Shown here: positions 5,421 through 12,395 of the stretch, one piece after another
Numbering within the stretch: the first letter of the stretch is position 1
Layout of the letters: each line of letters starts with the position of its first letter
NCBI GenBank assembly: GCA_030666885.1
Contig: DAOUWY010000006.1
Coordinates: 1-21,715 of the forward strand
Source of the DNA: Methanosarcinales archaeon
Lineage (GTDB): Archaea > Halobacteriota > Methanosarcinia > Methanosarcinales > Methanocomedenaceae
Length of the DNA: 21,715 nt
Direction of reading: 5' to 3'
Notes under the pieces: model-generated
Told to the model about the DNA's origin: nothing
What the model saw: the letters and a program-made list of their open reading frames with translations, nothing else
The model's database searches: none
Program-made: the position numbers and the translations under genes

Positions 5421-6863
5421 TTAAACCCTCTGGATTATCATCTCGCGCACTTCTTTGGCATCGGCACGGCCTTTGGTCTTCTTCATAACCTGGCCCATCA
5501 GGAAGTTCACAGCCTCCTGTTTGCCAGATCTGTAGTCCTCCACAGCCTGGGGGTTCTCGGTAATAGCTTCTTCCACCGCCGCAGTAACAAGGTCGCCGCC
5601 GGCCTTCAGCAGTCCCTTAGCTGCCACGACATCATCGGGGGTGCCCCCCTCATCCAGTATAGTGCGGATAACCTCCACTCCACTTTGCTCTGTGATCTTA
5701 TCCCAGGCAAGCAGTTTAACCAGCTGTACCATATTTGCGCCGGCAAATGCATCTATGCCAAGGTTCCTGTAGTTCAGTTCACCCTTAAGCACATCAGCAA
5801 TCCACACAGCAGCCAGTTTCGGGTCAACCTCTGTCGCCACTTGCTCATAAAAATCTGCCACCTGCTTCTCAGAGGTCAGGCTCTTTGCATGGTCATCGGT
5901 AACACCGTATTGGGATATGAACCTCTGCCGCCTGGCATCAGGCAGTTCAGGCAGGGTCTTAGCGATCCCAGGTGCCAGGTCAGCCACTTTCAGGGGCACC
6001 AGGTCTGCTTCGGGGAAATACCTGTAATCATGCGCCTCCTCCTTGGTCCTCAAACTCACGGTCACGCCCCTGGCCTCATCAAAGTGCCTGGTCTCCTGCA
6101 CCACCTTACCGCCCCGGCGCAGCAAATTCTTCTGCCGCACGATCTCGAACAGCAGCGCCCTCTCTGCACCCTTGTGGCTGCTGATATTCTTCACCTCTGA
6201 GCGGCTGCCTCCGGACAGTGAGATATTGGCATCCACCCTCATAGAGCCCTCAAGTGTGGTATCTACCACATCCAGGTACTCAAGGATGTTGCGCAACTTA
6301 TCCAAAAACCGGCGTGCCTCTTTCGGGCTCCTGATGTCGGGCTCGGTCACTATCTCAAGCAATGCCACACCGCTGCGGTTGTAGTCGATCAGTGTGTACT
6401 TGGAACGCTCGATACTGCCCCCTTCATGCAGCAGCCGGCCAGGGTCCTCTTCCATATGAGCACGGTTGATGCGGATACGTACCTCGCCATCCTCGCCCTC
6501 GATATTAATGTAGCCTTTTGAGGCAATCGGATAATCGTACTGTGTGATCTGGAACCCCTTTGGCAGGTCAGGATAGTAGTAGTTCTTCCTGTAGAACTGG
6601 GTATGCTCCTCGATAGAACAGCCCAGTGCCAGCCCCACCTTTATGGAATACTCCACAGCCTTACGGTTTATCACTGGTAGCGACCCTGGCAGTCCCAGGC
6701 ATACCGGGCATGTATGGGTATTAGGCCCGTCATCGTGGTAGTCCAGGGGGCAGCCGCAGAATATCTTGGTATTGAGCTTGTTTAACTGCACATGTATCTC
6801 AAGCCCTATCATCACACCGACCTCGTCCAGGTATGGACGCAATTTCAGGCTTTCCTCCCGCAT
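5421..6863 (-). CDS. gatB: Asp/Glu-tRNA amidotransferase subunit B
   Basis: Encodes 480 residues, normal for GatB. In the GatCAB complex it is the ATP-dependent kinase and tRNA-binding subunit that activates Asp- or Glu-tRNA for amidation. The opening VMIGLEIHVQL is a family signature. A zinc site is visible as C36, C38, C52, C55 (KIFCGCPLDY and HTCPVCLG), and the kinase core shows FYRKNYYYPDLPKGFQITQY. The C-terminal 145 residues form the helical YqeY-like tail domain (PDDVVAAKGLLKAGGDL, NFLMGQVMKKTKGRAD). The ATG directly abuts the gatA stop (TAAATG) and GGAGGTGG lies upstream inside gatA, so translation is coupled. It follows gatC and gatA in the same operon. Confidence 0.97.
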   Translation of the reverse strand: MREESLKLRPYLDEVGVMIGLEIHVQLNKLNTKIFCGCPLDYHDDGPNTHTCPVCLGLPGSLPVINRKAVEYSIKVGLALGCSIEEHTQFYRKNYYYPDLPKGFQITQYDYPIASKGYINIEGEDGEVRIRINRAHMEEDPGRLLHEGGSIERSKYTLIDYNRSGVALLEIVTEPDIRSPKEARRFLDKLRNILEYLDVVDTTLEGSMRVDANISLSGGSRSEVKNISSHKGAERALLFEIVRQKNLLRRGGKVVQETRHFDEARGVTVSLRTKEEAHDYRYFPEADLVPLKVADLAPGIAKTLPELPDARRQRFISQYGVTDDHAKSLTSEKQVADFYEQVATEVDPKLAAVWIADVLKGELNYRNLGIDAFAGANMVQLVKLLAWDKITEQSGVEVIRTILDEGGTPDDVVAAKGLLKAGGDLVTAAVEEAITENPQAVEDYRSGKQEAVNFLMGQVMKKTKGRADAKEVREMIIQRV

Positions 6864-8279
6864 TTATGCCACCTCCGGTGCCTTGGTATGGAACTCAGTG
6901 TTCTGTTCGAAAGTGTATGCCGTACGGATAATGGTCTCTTCATCAAAATGCTTCCCCATTATCTGCAACCCGATCGGCAGCCCGTTTGAAAAACCGCATG
7001 GGAGTGAAACTGACGGCACGCCTGAGAGGTTTACAGGTACAGTGTTAACATCTGCCATATAAAGAGTCAGGGGGTCGCTTATCTTCTCGCCCAGTTTGAA
7101 TGCGGGTGTGGGCATAGTGGGTGCGATAAGTACGTCCGTACTTTTCAGCGCCCGCTCGAAGTCCTGTTTGATAAGTGTCCTGACTTTCAGGGCCTTCAGG
7201 TAATACTTGTCCATGTACCCTGCCGACAACGCATATGTCCCCAGGAGTATGCGACGTTTCACTTCCTCACCAAACCCTTGTGAGCGTATCTCGCTGTATG
7301 TAGTATGCCAGTCATGGTCCTTTTCCAGGCGCAGCCCGTAGCGCATACCGTCGAACCGGGCCAGGTTTGAGGACGCCTCGCTCATGGCAATTACATAATA
7401 AGCAGCCAGGGCGTACTTTGTATGTGGCATCTCCACTTCCTGCCACGATGCTCCCAGGTCTTCCAGCCTGTGCACGCTGTCCCGGACCGACTTTTCCACA
7501 GCCTGATCAATACCCTCACCAAAGTATTCCTTTGGTACGCCAATGGTAAGTCCCTCCACATCGTCAACCAGTGCATTTGTATAATCCTTCTCGCCTGGTA
7601 CGGACGTGGAATCCCGCGGGTCATGTCCCGCAACCACATTGAACAGGTGTGTCATATCTGCCACATTGGAAGCAATGGGTCCTATCTGCTCCAGGCTGTT
7701 GGCATATGAGATCAAGCCGTACCTGGATATCACGCCATATGTGGGTTTTAGCCCCACTACGCCGCAAAAAGATGCAGGACACCTGACCGAGCCGCCAGTA
7801 TCAGAACCAAGGGCCAGCGGCACTTCACCTGCTGCCACAGTAGCCGCACTGCCGCCTGATGAGCCGCCCGGCACCCGCTTTATGTCCCAGGGGTTAAGTG
7901 TGGGGCCGTAATGACTGGTCTCAGTGGATGTCCCCATTGCGAACTCGTCCATGTTCACCTTGCCAACGATAACAGCCCCCGCCTCTTTCAGGCGCTCAAT
8001 TACATGGGCATCATATGGGGGCACATAGCCACCCAGGATCCCGGATGCGCATGTGGTCCGGATACCTTTGGTTGAAATATTATCCTTGATGGCAATTGGT
8101 ACGCCTGCCAACGATCCTTTGATGTTTTTTGATTTTTTGGCAGCTTCGGGGGCTGATTCCTTTGCCACTGTGATGAAAGTGTTGAACTTACTGGCCTCGA
8201 TTCTTTCAATACACTGGCTTACAACTTCCTTTGCAGACGAATCCCGTACATTCTCCAATGTCTGTGATACCGTTATCAT
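6864..8279 (-). CDS. gatA: Asp/Glu-tRNA amidotransferase subunit A (amidase)
   Basis: Encodes 471 residues from the chosen ATG. GatA is the glutaminase that supplies ammonia to GatB through an internal tunnel. The amidase-signature Ser-cisSer-Lys triad is intact: K65 in PIAIKDN, S140 in GGSSGGSAA and S164 in SDTGGSVRCPA. GVVGLKPTYGVISRYGL and QIGPIASNVADM follow as in all GatA proteins. I choose the ATG at 8279 because GAGGTG (8290-8285 on the minus strand) then stands 5 bases upstream; a GTG at 8285 two codons earlier is in frame but overlaps that site. The gatC stop lies just before, overlapping the ribosome binding site. Nothing is missing or odd. Confidence 0.97.
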   Translation of the reverse strand: MITVSQTLENVRDSSAKEVVSQCIERIEASKFNTFITVAKESAPEAAKKSKNIKGSLAGVPIAIKDNISTKGIRTTCASGILGGYVPPYDAHVIERLKEAGAVIVGKVNMDEFAMGTSTETSHYGPTLNPWDIKRVPGGSSGGSAATVAAGEVPLALGSDTGGSVRCPASFCGVVGLKPTYGVISRYGLISYANSLEQIGPIASNVADMTHLFNVVAGHDPRDSTSVPGEKDYTNALVDDVEGLTIGVPKEYFGEGIDQAVEKSVRDSVHRLEDLGASWQEVEMPHTKYALAAYYVIAMSEASSNLARFDGMRYGLRLEKDHDWHTTYSEIRSQGFGEEVKRRILLGTYALSAGYMDKYYLKALKVRTLIKQDFERALKSTDVLIAPTMPTPAFKLGEKISDPLTLYMADVNTVPVNLSGVPSVSLPCGFSNGLPIGLQIMGKHFDEETIIRTAYTFEQNTEFHTKAPEVA

Positions 8280-8289
8280 TCCCACACCT

Positions 8290-8571
8290 CTAGATTATCC
8301 TTGGGGCCTTGAAGTAGCCGTCCTGTGTTTTGGGCGCATTGCCTATAGCTTCATCCCGGGTGAGGCAATCAGTGATCTTGTCATCCCTGAACACATTGTT
8401 CATTTCCAGTACATGGTAGGTGGGCTCAACTTCCCTGGTATCCACCTCATCCAGCTGCCCGAAATAATCAAGTACAGAGTTCAACTGGTCCGCATATCCC
8501 TCAAGCTGCTCCTCTTCCATTTTCAACCTGGCAAGCCAGCCAATATGTTCCACGTCCTTGGTTGTTATCAT
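8290..8571 (-). CDS. gatC: Asp/Glu-tRNA amidotransferase subunit C
   Basis: Encodes 93 residues. GatC is the small scaffold that wraps around GatA and GatB and stabilises the heterotrimer. The sequence MITTKDVEHIGWLARLKM is the standard GatC opening, and the rest (YADQLNSVLDYFGQLDEVDT, EPTYHVLEMNNVFRDD, GYFKAPRII) matches the family to the end. A longer in-frame opening exists upstream but would extend through the preceding gene; the ATG at 8571 overlaps the stop of the asparagine-synthase-like gene by four bases (ATGA), a classical coupling. The stop is 10 bases from the gatA start. Confidence 0.95.
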   Translation of the reverse strand: MITTKDVEHIGWLARLKMEEEQLEGYADQLNSVLDYFGQLDEVDTREVEPTYHVLEMNNVFRDDKITDCLTRDEAIGNAPKTQDGYFKAPRII

Positions 8572-9467
8572 GATGTTACATCCAGTTTTATCCTGTTTTC
8601 CTTTGCAACCGAATAAAGATATTTTCTTATATAGCCTTTGTCTTGCTTTTTGAACCCTGCCTGCCTGGCAAGTCTGCCAAGGGCTGCCCATACCCCGCTG
8701 CCATACTGGAACGCTTTTTTCTCCCGCCACGCAATTTCGGCCGGTACCACATTTTCCGCGGCCCTGCGCAGGATGTATTTGCCGACAAGTTCGCCGCCAA
8801 ACTCACTTACCTTCGATGCAGCCGGAATGGAAAGGGCCAGTTCAACCACATCAGGGTCAAGGAACGGGGCTACCAGCTTTATTCCCGCTGCTTCTGCCAC
8901 GGTATTATCCCGCAGGATATCACGCCGGGGCAGCCGTGCCACATCTGTGGCAATGGCTTCATGCAGGGCAGATGCCCCCTCTTTTGAAATCTCCTTATAC
9001 CTGTGGTACCCTCCGAACAGTTCGTCAGCCCCCTGCCCGGCCAGCAGCAGGTTAATATTTCTGCTCTTTGTCTTGGTGCAGGCAATATACAGTGGTACAC
9101 CCAGTGAGATAGCCATGGGGTCTGCGGTTTCCAGGGCCTCCATAACACATGGAATAGTCGATTCAACATCATCAAGGTCGATTATCTTAAGAATGAGACT
9201 GTTCTCCAGACCCAATAATTGTGCAGCATCCGGTGCCCATTTCACATCGTTTGACCCTGGAAAGCCAACTGTAATAAGTGATATACCAGGTACATGCCTG
9301 GCTGCCAGTGCTGTTATTAGTGAACTATCCACTCCTCCTGAAAATAATACGGCACAATCGGGTGTAAGGTTTTTTTTTACACTCTTCGACAATGTGGTGA
9401 TGATCATCTCCTGTGTTGCAGTTTCGTCTTTGGTATCGTCTTTGGTAATGTCTGACCTTGTGTGCAT
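8568..9467 (-). CDS. Asparagine-synthase-like ATP-pyrophosphatase, no glutaminase domain
   Basis: Encodes 299 residues. The PP-loop SGGVDSS (43-49) and GQGADELFGGYHRY (from 144) are the nucleotide-binding and catalytic motifs of the asparagine synthase C-terminal domain, which adenylates a carboxylate. There is no N-terminal Ntn glutaminase domain and no leading cysteine, so it cannot take nitrogen from glutamine by itself: it may use free ammonia or a partner, or act on another substrate. AAGGTT lies 4 bases before the ATG at 9467. It overlaps gatC by 4 bases, so it is the first gene of the gat operon, hinting at a link to amide nitrogen or Asp/Asn metabolism. A nine-A run in the coding strand (9378-9370) is a possible slippage site. 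The substrate is unproven. Confidence 0.85.
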   Translation of the reverse strand: MHTRSDITKDDTKDETATQEMIITTLSKSVKKNLTPDCAVLFSGGVDSSLITALAARHVPGISLITVGFPGSNDVKWAPDAAQLLGLENSLILKIIDLDDVESTIPCVMEALETADPMAISLGVPLYIACTKTKSRNINLLLAGQGADELFGGYHRYKEISKEGASALHEAIATDVARLPRRDILRDNTVAEAAGIKLVAPFLDPDVVELALSIPAASKVSEFGGELVGKYILRRAAENVVPAEIAWREKKAFQYGSGVWAALGRLARQAGFKKQDKGYIRKYLYSVAKENRIKLDVTS

Positions 9468-9600
9468 TGGAACCTTCTATGTTATGAGTGATAAAATATG
9501 TTTTTACAGGATATGATCTGACCATTTTGAACTTTGAATCAATCTATGACCCGATAAAAACCTTTATCATCCACACCCAACATAAATCATCTCATCGACC
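9468..9600. promoter_or_regulatory. Divergent promoter region, gat operon and U32 gene
   Basis: 133 bases between two divergent starts. For the + gene, TTTATCAT (9563-9570) is TATA-like about 30 bases before the ATG at 9601, which has no Shine-Dalgarno, so a leaderless or near-leaderless transcript is likely. For the - gene the AT-rich stretch around 9487-9500 (ATATTTTATC on the minus strand) is the best TATA candidate. No clear operator was seen. Confidence 0.45.
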
Positions 9601-10653
9601 ATGAACAAAAAACTCTACGTTCCACACCCCGGACACTTCGACGGCCTCCAGCAAATGCTGGACAGCTCAAAGGACATATATTCCATCTATATGGCAGGTT
9701 CGCCCGACTACATAGGCACAGGCAGGGTCAACCTGGGCCATGCCGGACTGGAAGAAGTTGCCAGGCACACCGAATACTGCCACAGTAAAAATGTAAAGAT
9801 CGAGATGGTACTGAACAGTTCATGCATGGGCGGCCAGCAGCTTACTACGGAAGGATATAACCTCATACACTGGTACATCTCCAACCTTGAGGACATAGGC
9901 GTAGATACCGTAGTAGTAGCAGACCCGTACCTGATAGAGATGATCGCCAGCGAATTCAACATCCCGGTAGTGGTCAGCGTGCTGGCATTTGTTGACAGCC
10001 CCCAGAAGGCTGAATTCTTCGAGCAACTGGGAGCCTCGTCTATTGTCATAGACTCCAACGTGAACCGTCATTTCGATGTGCTTGAAGCCATCAGGGATGC
10101 GGTGGACTGTGAACTAAAACTCCTTGTGAACGAAGGCTGCCTGTACCGGTGCCCGTTTCGGTATGCCCATTTCAACTTCTTCTCCCACGTCAACGGGCCA
10201 CCTCCCCGGCCTAATGTGCAGGACGACTATTATTACCACAAATGCCTGACCCTGCGCATCAATGACCCCTCACTGATCCTAAAATCACCTTTCATCAGAC
10301 CAGAGGATCTAAAGGAATATGCCCACATAACAGATGTGTTCAAGATAGGCGGGCGCTCACATTTCATAAACTGGATACTGAACTGTGTCAACGCTTATGC
10401 CGCTGAAAGCTACGACGGAAACCTGATGGACCTGATGGACTGCCCCAAAGACCTGGTCGATCTGTTCAATATCCCGAATAAAGCACTGGACGGGGCCATA
10501 GAGCAATGGAAAAAGCACAGTACGGTCTGCCATACATGTGGGTACTGCGAGCGTAAGATATCAGAGATTGCACAAATGTATGACCATATGGGCACTACTG
10601 ATGAGAAGCTGGTACAGTGGAACACTATAACAAAAAAAGGAATTGAGACCTGA
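9601..10653 (+). CDS. U32-family (collagenase-like) protein
   Basis: Encodes 350 residues of the peptidase U32 family, most of whose studied members are iron-sulfur proteins in RNA or ubiquinone hydroxylation rather than true proteases (RlhA, TrhP, UbiU/UbiV). Visible features are a TIM-barrel-like N-terminal half with DTVVVADPYLIEMI and VVVSVLAFVDS, the family block LLVNEGCLYRCPFRYAHFNF (C180, C184), HKC (C215), DVFKIGGR, and a C-terminal C-x2-C-x2-C (C310, C313, C316). C180, C184, C215 and one later cysteine (C281) could hold a 4Fe-4S cluster as in characterised members, while the terminal triplet is extra. Its stop overlaps the next start by one base, so the two are co-translated. The substrate is unknown; an RNA-modification role is inference. 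Confidence 0.82.
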   Translation: MNKKLYVPHPGHFDGLQQMLDSSKDIYSIYMAGSPDYIGTGRVNLGHAGLEEVARHTEYCHSKNVKIEMVLNSSCMGGQQLTTEGYNLIHWYISNLEDIGVDTVVVADPYLIEMIASEFNIPVVVSVLAFVDSPQKAEFFEQLGASSIVIDSNVNRHFDVLEAIRDAVDCELKLLVNEGCLYRCPFRYAHFNFFSHVNGPPPRPNVQDDYYYHKCLTLRINDPSLILKSPFIRPEDLKEYAHITDVFKIGGRSHFINWILNCVNAYAAESYDGNLMDLMDCPKDLVDLFNIPNKALDGAIEQWKKHSTVCHTCGYCERKISEIAQMYDHMGTTDEKLVQWNTITKKGIET

Positions 10654-11039
10654 TGAATCCGGAACAACTTTTAAGGATACGTGCCGACCTGGAGGACGGC
10701 ATCAGGCGGCTGATCGGCCGCGCAGTAATGGTGATCGAACTTGACCTTTTTGCCCTGCCATGCAGTTGTTCCGGATATACGGCTAATTTAAGGGGATTCC
10801 AGGTGGACGACATTGAGGTATTCGAAGAACATATCCTGAAACTGCTGGAAAGTACAGCAGAAGCCGTAGGTTCTCCTTCAAATTTTGTATTTGCCAGGAT
10901 AATCCCGGGCACGCAGGAAATTGCTTCTGTAAACGTACGCAACCTGTGCCCGCGTTGCTATTCTGATTTTGCTTCAACATCAGGTAAACGGCCGAGACCG
11001 GATATTTATATTCTGCGCCTGAATAAGCGTAAGAAGTAA
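10653..11039 (+). CDS. Unknown protein with two cysteine pairs, coupled to U32 gene
   Basis: Encodes 128 residues. I do not recognise the family. It starts with a charged helix (PEQLLRIRADLEDGIRRLIG), then carries a CSC pair (C37, C39) in ALPCSCSGYTANLRGF and a CPRC pair (C99, C102) near the end, followed by a basic tail KRKK. The four cysteines could bind zinc or an iron-sulfur cluster. The start ATG overlaps the U32 stop by one base (TGATG), so both proteins are made from one mRNA and probably work together. There are no membrane segments or signal peptide. Confidence 0.7.
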   Translation: MNPEQLLRIRADLEDGIRRLIGRAVMVIELDLFALPCSCSGYTANLRGFQVDDIEVFEEHILKLLESTAEAVGSPSNFVFARIIPGTQEIASVNVRNLCPRCYSDFASTSGKRPRPDIYILRLNKRKK

Positions 11040-11100
11040 CTTTCAAAAACCTGATATAACATAAGTATTATTCATTATAGAATGCCCATTGGTGATTATT

Positions 11101-11232
11101 ATGGATGAGCTTATAGAATACAAATGTGTGGAATGCCTACGTTACGATCCCGCTGAGGATATGTGTGAAATCCATCACTGGATCGATCCCTATGAAAGTG
11201 CATGCGGTTTATTCATTCTGGCCCCGGATTGA
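11101..11232 (+). CDS. 43-residue cysteine-rich mini-protein
   Basis: Starts MDELIEYKCVEC and continues through DMCEIHHW to SACGLFILAPD. The cysteines are spaced C-x2-C-x9-C-x12-C and there is a paired HH, so one zinc or iron site is likely. GGTGAT (11091-11096) lies 4 bases before the ATG, a strong archaeal ribosome binding site, which is the main support that this is a real gene. Just after the stop, a partly similar segment (DQNEYACGYSSLTQID) appears in another frame. The protein resembles in pattern the 36-residue protein at 4262-4372. No family name can be given. Confidence 0.6.
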   Translation: MDELIEYKCVECLRYDPAEDMCEIHHWIDPYESACGLFILAPD

Positions 11233-11278
11233 CCAAAATGAATATGCATGCGGGTATTCATCCCTGACCCAAATTGAT
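11231..11278 (+). repeat. Diverged tandem copy of the mini-protein's 3' end
   Basis: The 46 bases from 11185 (GATCCCTATGAAAGTGCATG onward) recur in diverged form from 11231 (GACCAAAATGAATATGCATG onward). The 46-base spacing shifts the frame by one, so the second copy cannot extend the protein. The translated tails DPYESACGLFILAPD and DQNEYACGYSSLTQID show the match is at protein level too. It looks like an old tandem duplication, or a frameshifted tail of a longer ancestral gene. Confidence 0.45.
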
Positions 11279-11335
11279 CTTGCGATCATCCTGAAATATG
11301 AATCCTGAGGACTGCTTGACTGATAAGTTGTTTTC

Positions 11336-12247
11336 CTATGAAAACATCGTATCTATCTCTTTAAGTCTATTTTCCAGGATTGAATCAATAGTATCGCTAA
11401 CGTCTTCGATACAGGTGAAATTGTCGTACTTCCTTTCCAGTCGCTTTTCCCAGTTATCCTTTACCAGAAATAGTACCTTGCCATATTCTTTCAACAACCC
11501 GAACCTTTTTTGTTCGAATACTTTTGCCTGTCTGGCACTCCCGAAAATATCGACATATATTTGTTTGGAATTTTCTGCATCAATGGTCTTTTCAGGCAAT
11601 TTATTAAGCACCTTACTATAATAATCCATAACCGAAGTGTTGGCAGTGTCGAAGCCATTGATCAAATCCCAAATCTTTAATACGATTTGTTCAGCTTCTT
11701 TATTTCTCGGGGTCTCGTATTCTTCTTTCAGGACATTTGCCCCTGACTGATTCTTTTTCATATAGAAATGAGGTGTTTTCCATTCTGTCTGGAAATCAGC
11801 AGCAAACCGTGCAAGCCGTTCAAAGTAAAAATCCATCTCAAAGATATTATCAGGTAAAGAGCACATCTTCTCTTTTAATAAAATAGATGGTTTTACATCA
11901 AATTCATAATCTATATATGGTTTTAATGAGACTTTACCATCCATTTCCTGCAACTTATTATAGTTTGCAAGCCACATCTCCCAAAAATTCCTCGAAGCCA
12001 TCGCATTTTCTTGTATATATATGAAACTTTTCTCCTTTTCAGTCACCAAGCCCTTTGGGATCAGCAAATTGTCAATTAGGTCATCGAAAAATGCTGCCTC
12101 CTGCTCTAATTTTTTCTTTTTCAGTTCCTGGCGCTCCTTTTCAGCTTCTTTCCTTCTCGGGTTGCCCTTTAGGTAACCAGGGGCATTTTCCGAACTTCCA
12201 TCTATTACGGCCTCTGCGATCTCTGATGCGGTTTTTTCACTATTCAT
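11336..12247 (-). CDS. Unknown charged 303-residue protein
   Basis: No family is recognised. The N-terminal third is rich in Lys and Glu and predicted to be a coiled coil (EAEKERQELKKKKLEQEAAF, about residues 34-53). The rest is mixed with several aromatic stretches (RNFWEMWLANYNKLQ, FEMDFYFERLARFAADFQ, YVDIFGSARQAKVFEQKRFG). No membrane segments or catalytic motifs are evident. GGTGAT lies 6 bases ahead of the ATG at 12247 on the minus strand, supporting the start. It is divergent from a ribbon-helix-helix gene across a 148-bp gap that contains an 18-bp palindrome, so both may be controlled by that regulator. It may be an intact lineage-specific gene. Confidence 0.7.
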   Translation of the reverse strand: MNSEKTASEIAEAVIDGSSENAPGYLKGNPRRKEAEKERQELKKKKLEQEAAFFDDLIDNLLIPKGLVTEKEKSFIYIQENAMASRNFWEMWLANYNKLQEMDGKVSLKPYIDYEFDVKPSILLKEKMCSLPDNIFEMDFYFERLARFAADFQTEWKTPHFYMKKNQSGANVLKEEYETPRNKEAEQIVLKIWDLINGFDTANTSVMDYYSKVLNKLPEKTIDAENSKQIYVDIFGSARQAKVFEQKRFGLLKEYGKVLFLVKDNWEKRLERKYDNFTCIEDVSDTIDSILENRLKEIDTMFS

Positions 12248-12328
12248 TTTATTATCACCTATCTGGAAATCATCACTATTAATAACACATTAAGATAAAT
12301 CAATCTAATGTCATTATAAAATACCCGA

Positions 12329-12346
12329 GTGAACATTAATGTTTAC
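12329..12346. promoter_or_regulatory. Candidate operator palindrome near the RHH regulator gene
   Basis: GTGAACATTAATGTTTAC is symmetrical at 16 of 18 positions, with a perfect 12-bp core AACATTAATGTT. It lies 7 bases after a good TATA box for the + gene (TATAAAAT, 12315-12322), so it would overlap the transcription start. Ribbon-helix-helix dimers typically bind short palindromes and repress their own genes. Position and symmetry support this; binding is not shown. Confidence 0.55.
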
Positions 12347-12395
12347 TTTCATAGCATTAATAAGGAAGTAGTTCAAATACATTATTCCGGTAGAA

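Noticed and set aside
8638..9516. Long + strand open frame of 292 codons opposite the asparagine-synthase-like gene
   Set aside because: It is antisense to a gene with clear PP-loop motifs, and its translation is low-complexity Ser/Ala/Arg with no recognisable domain.
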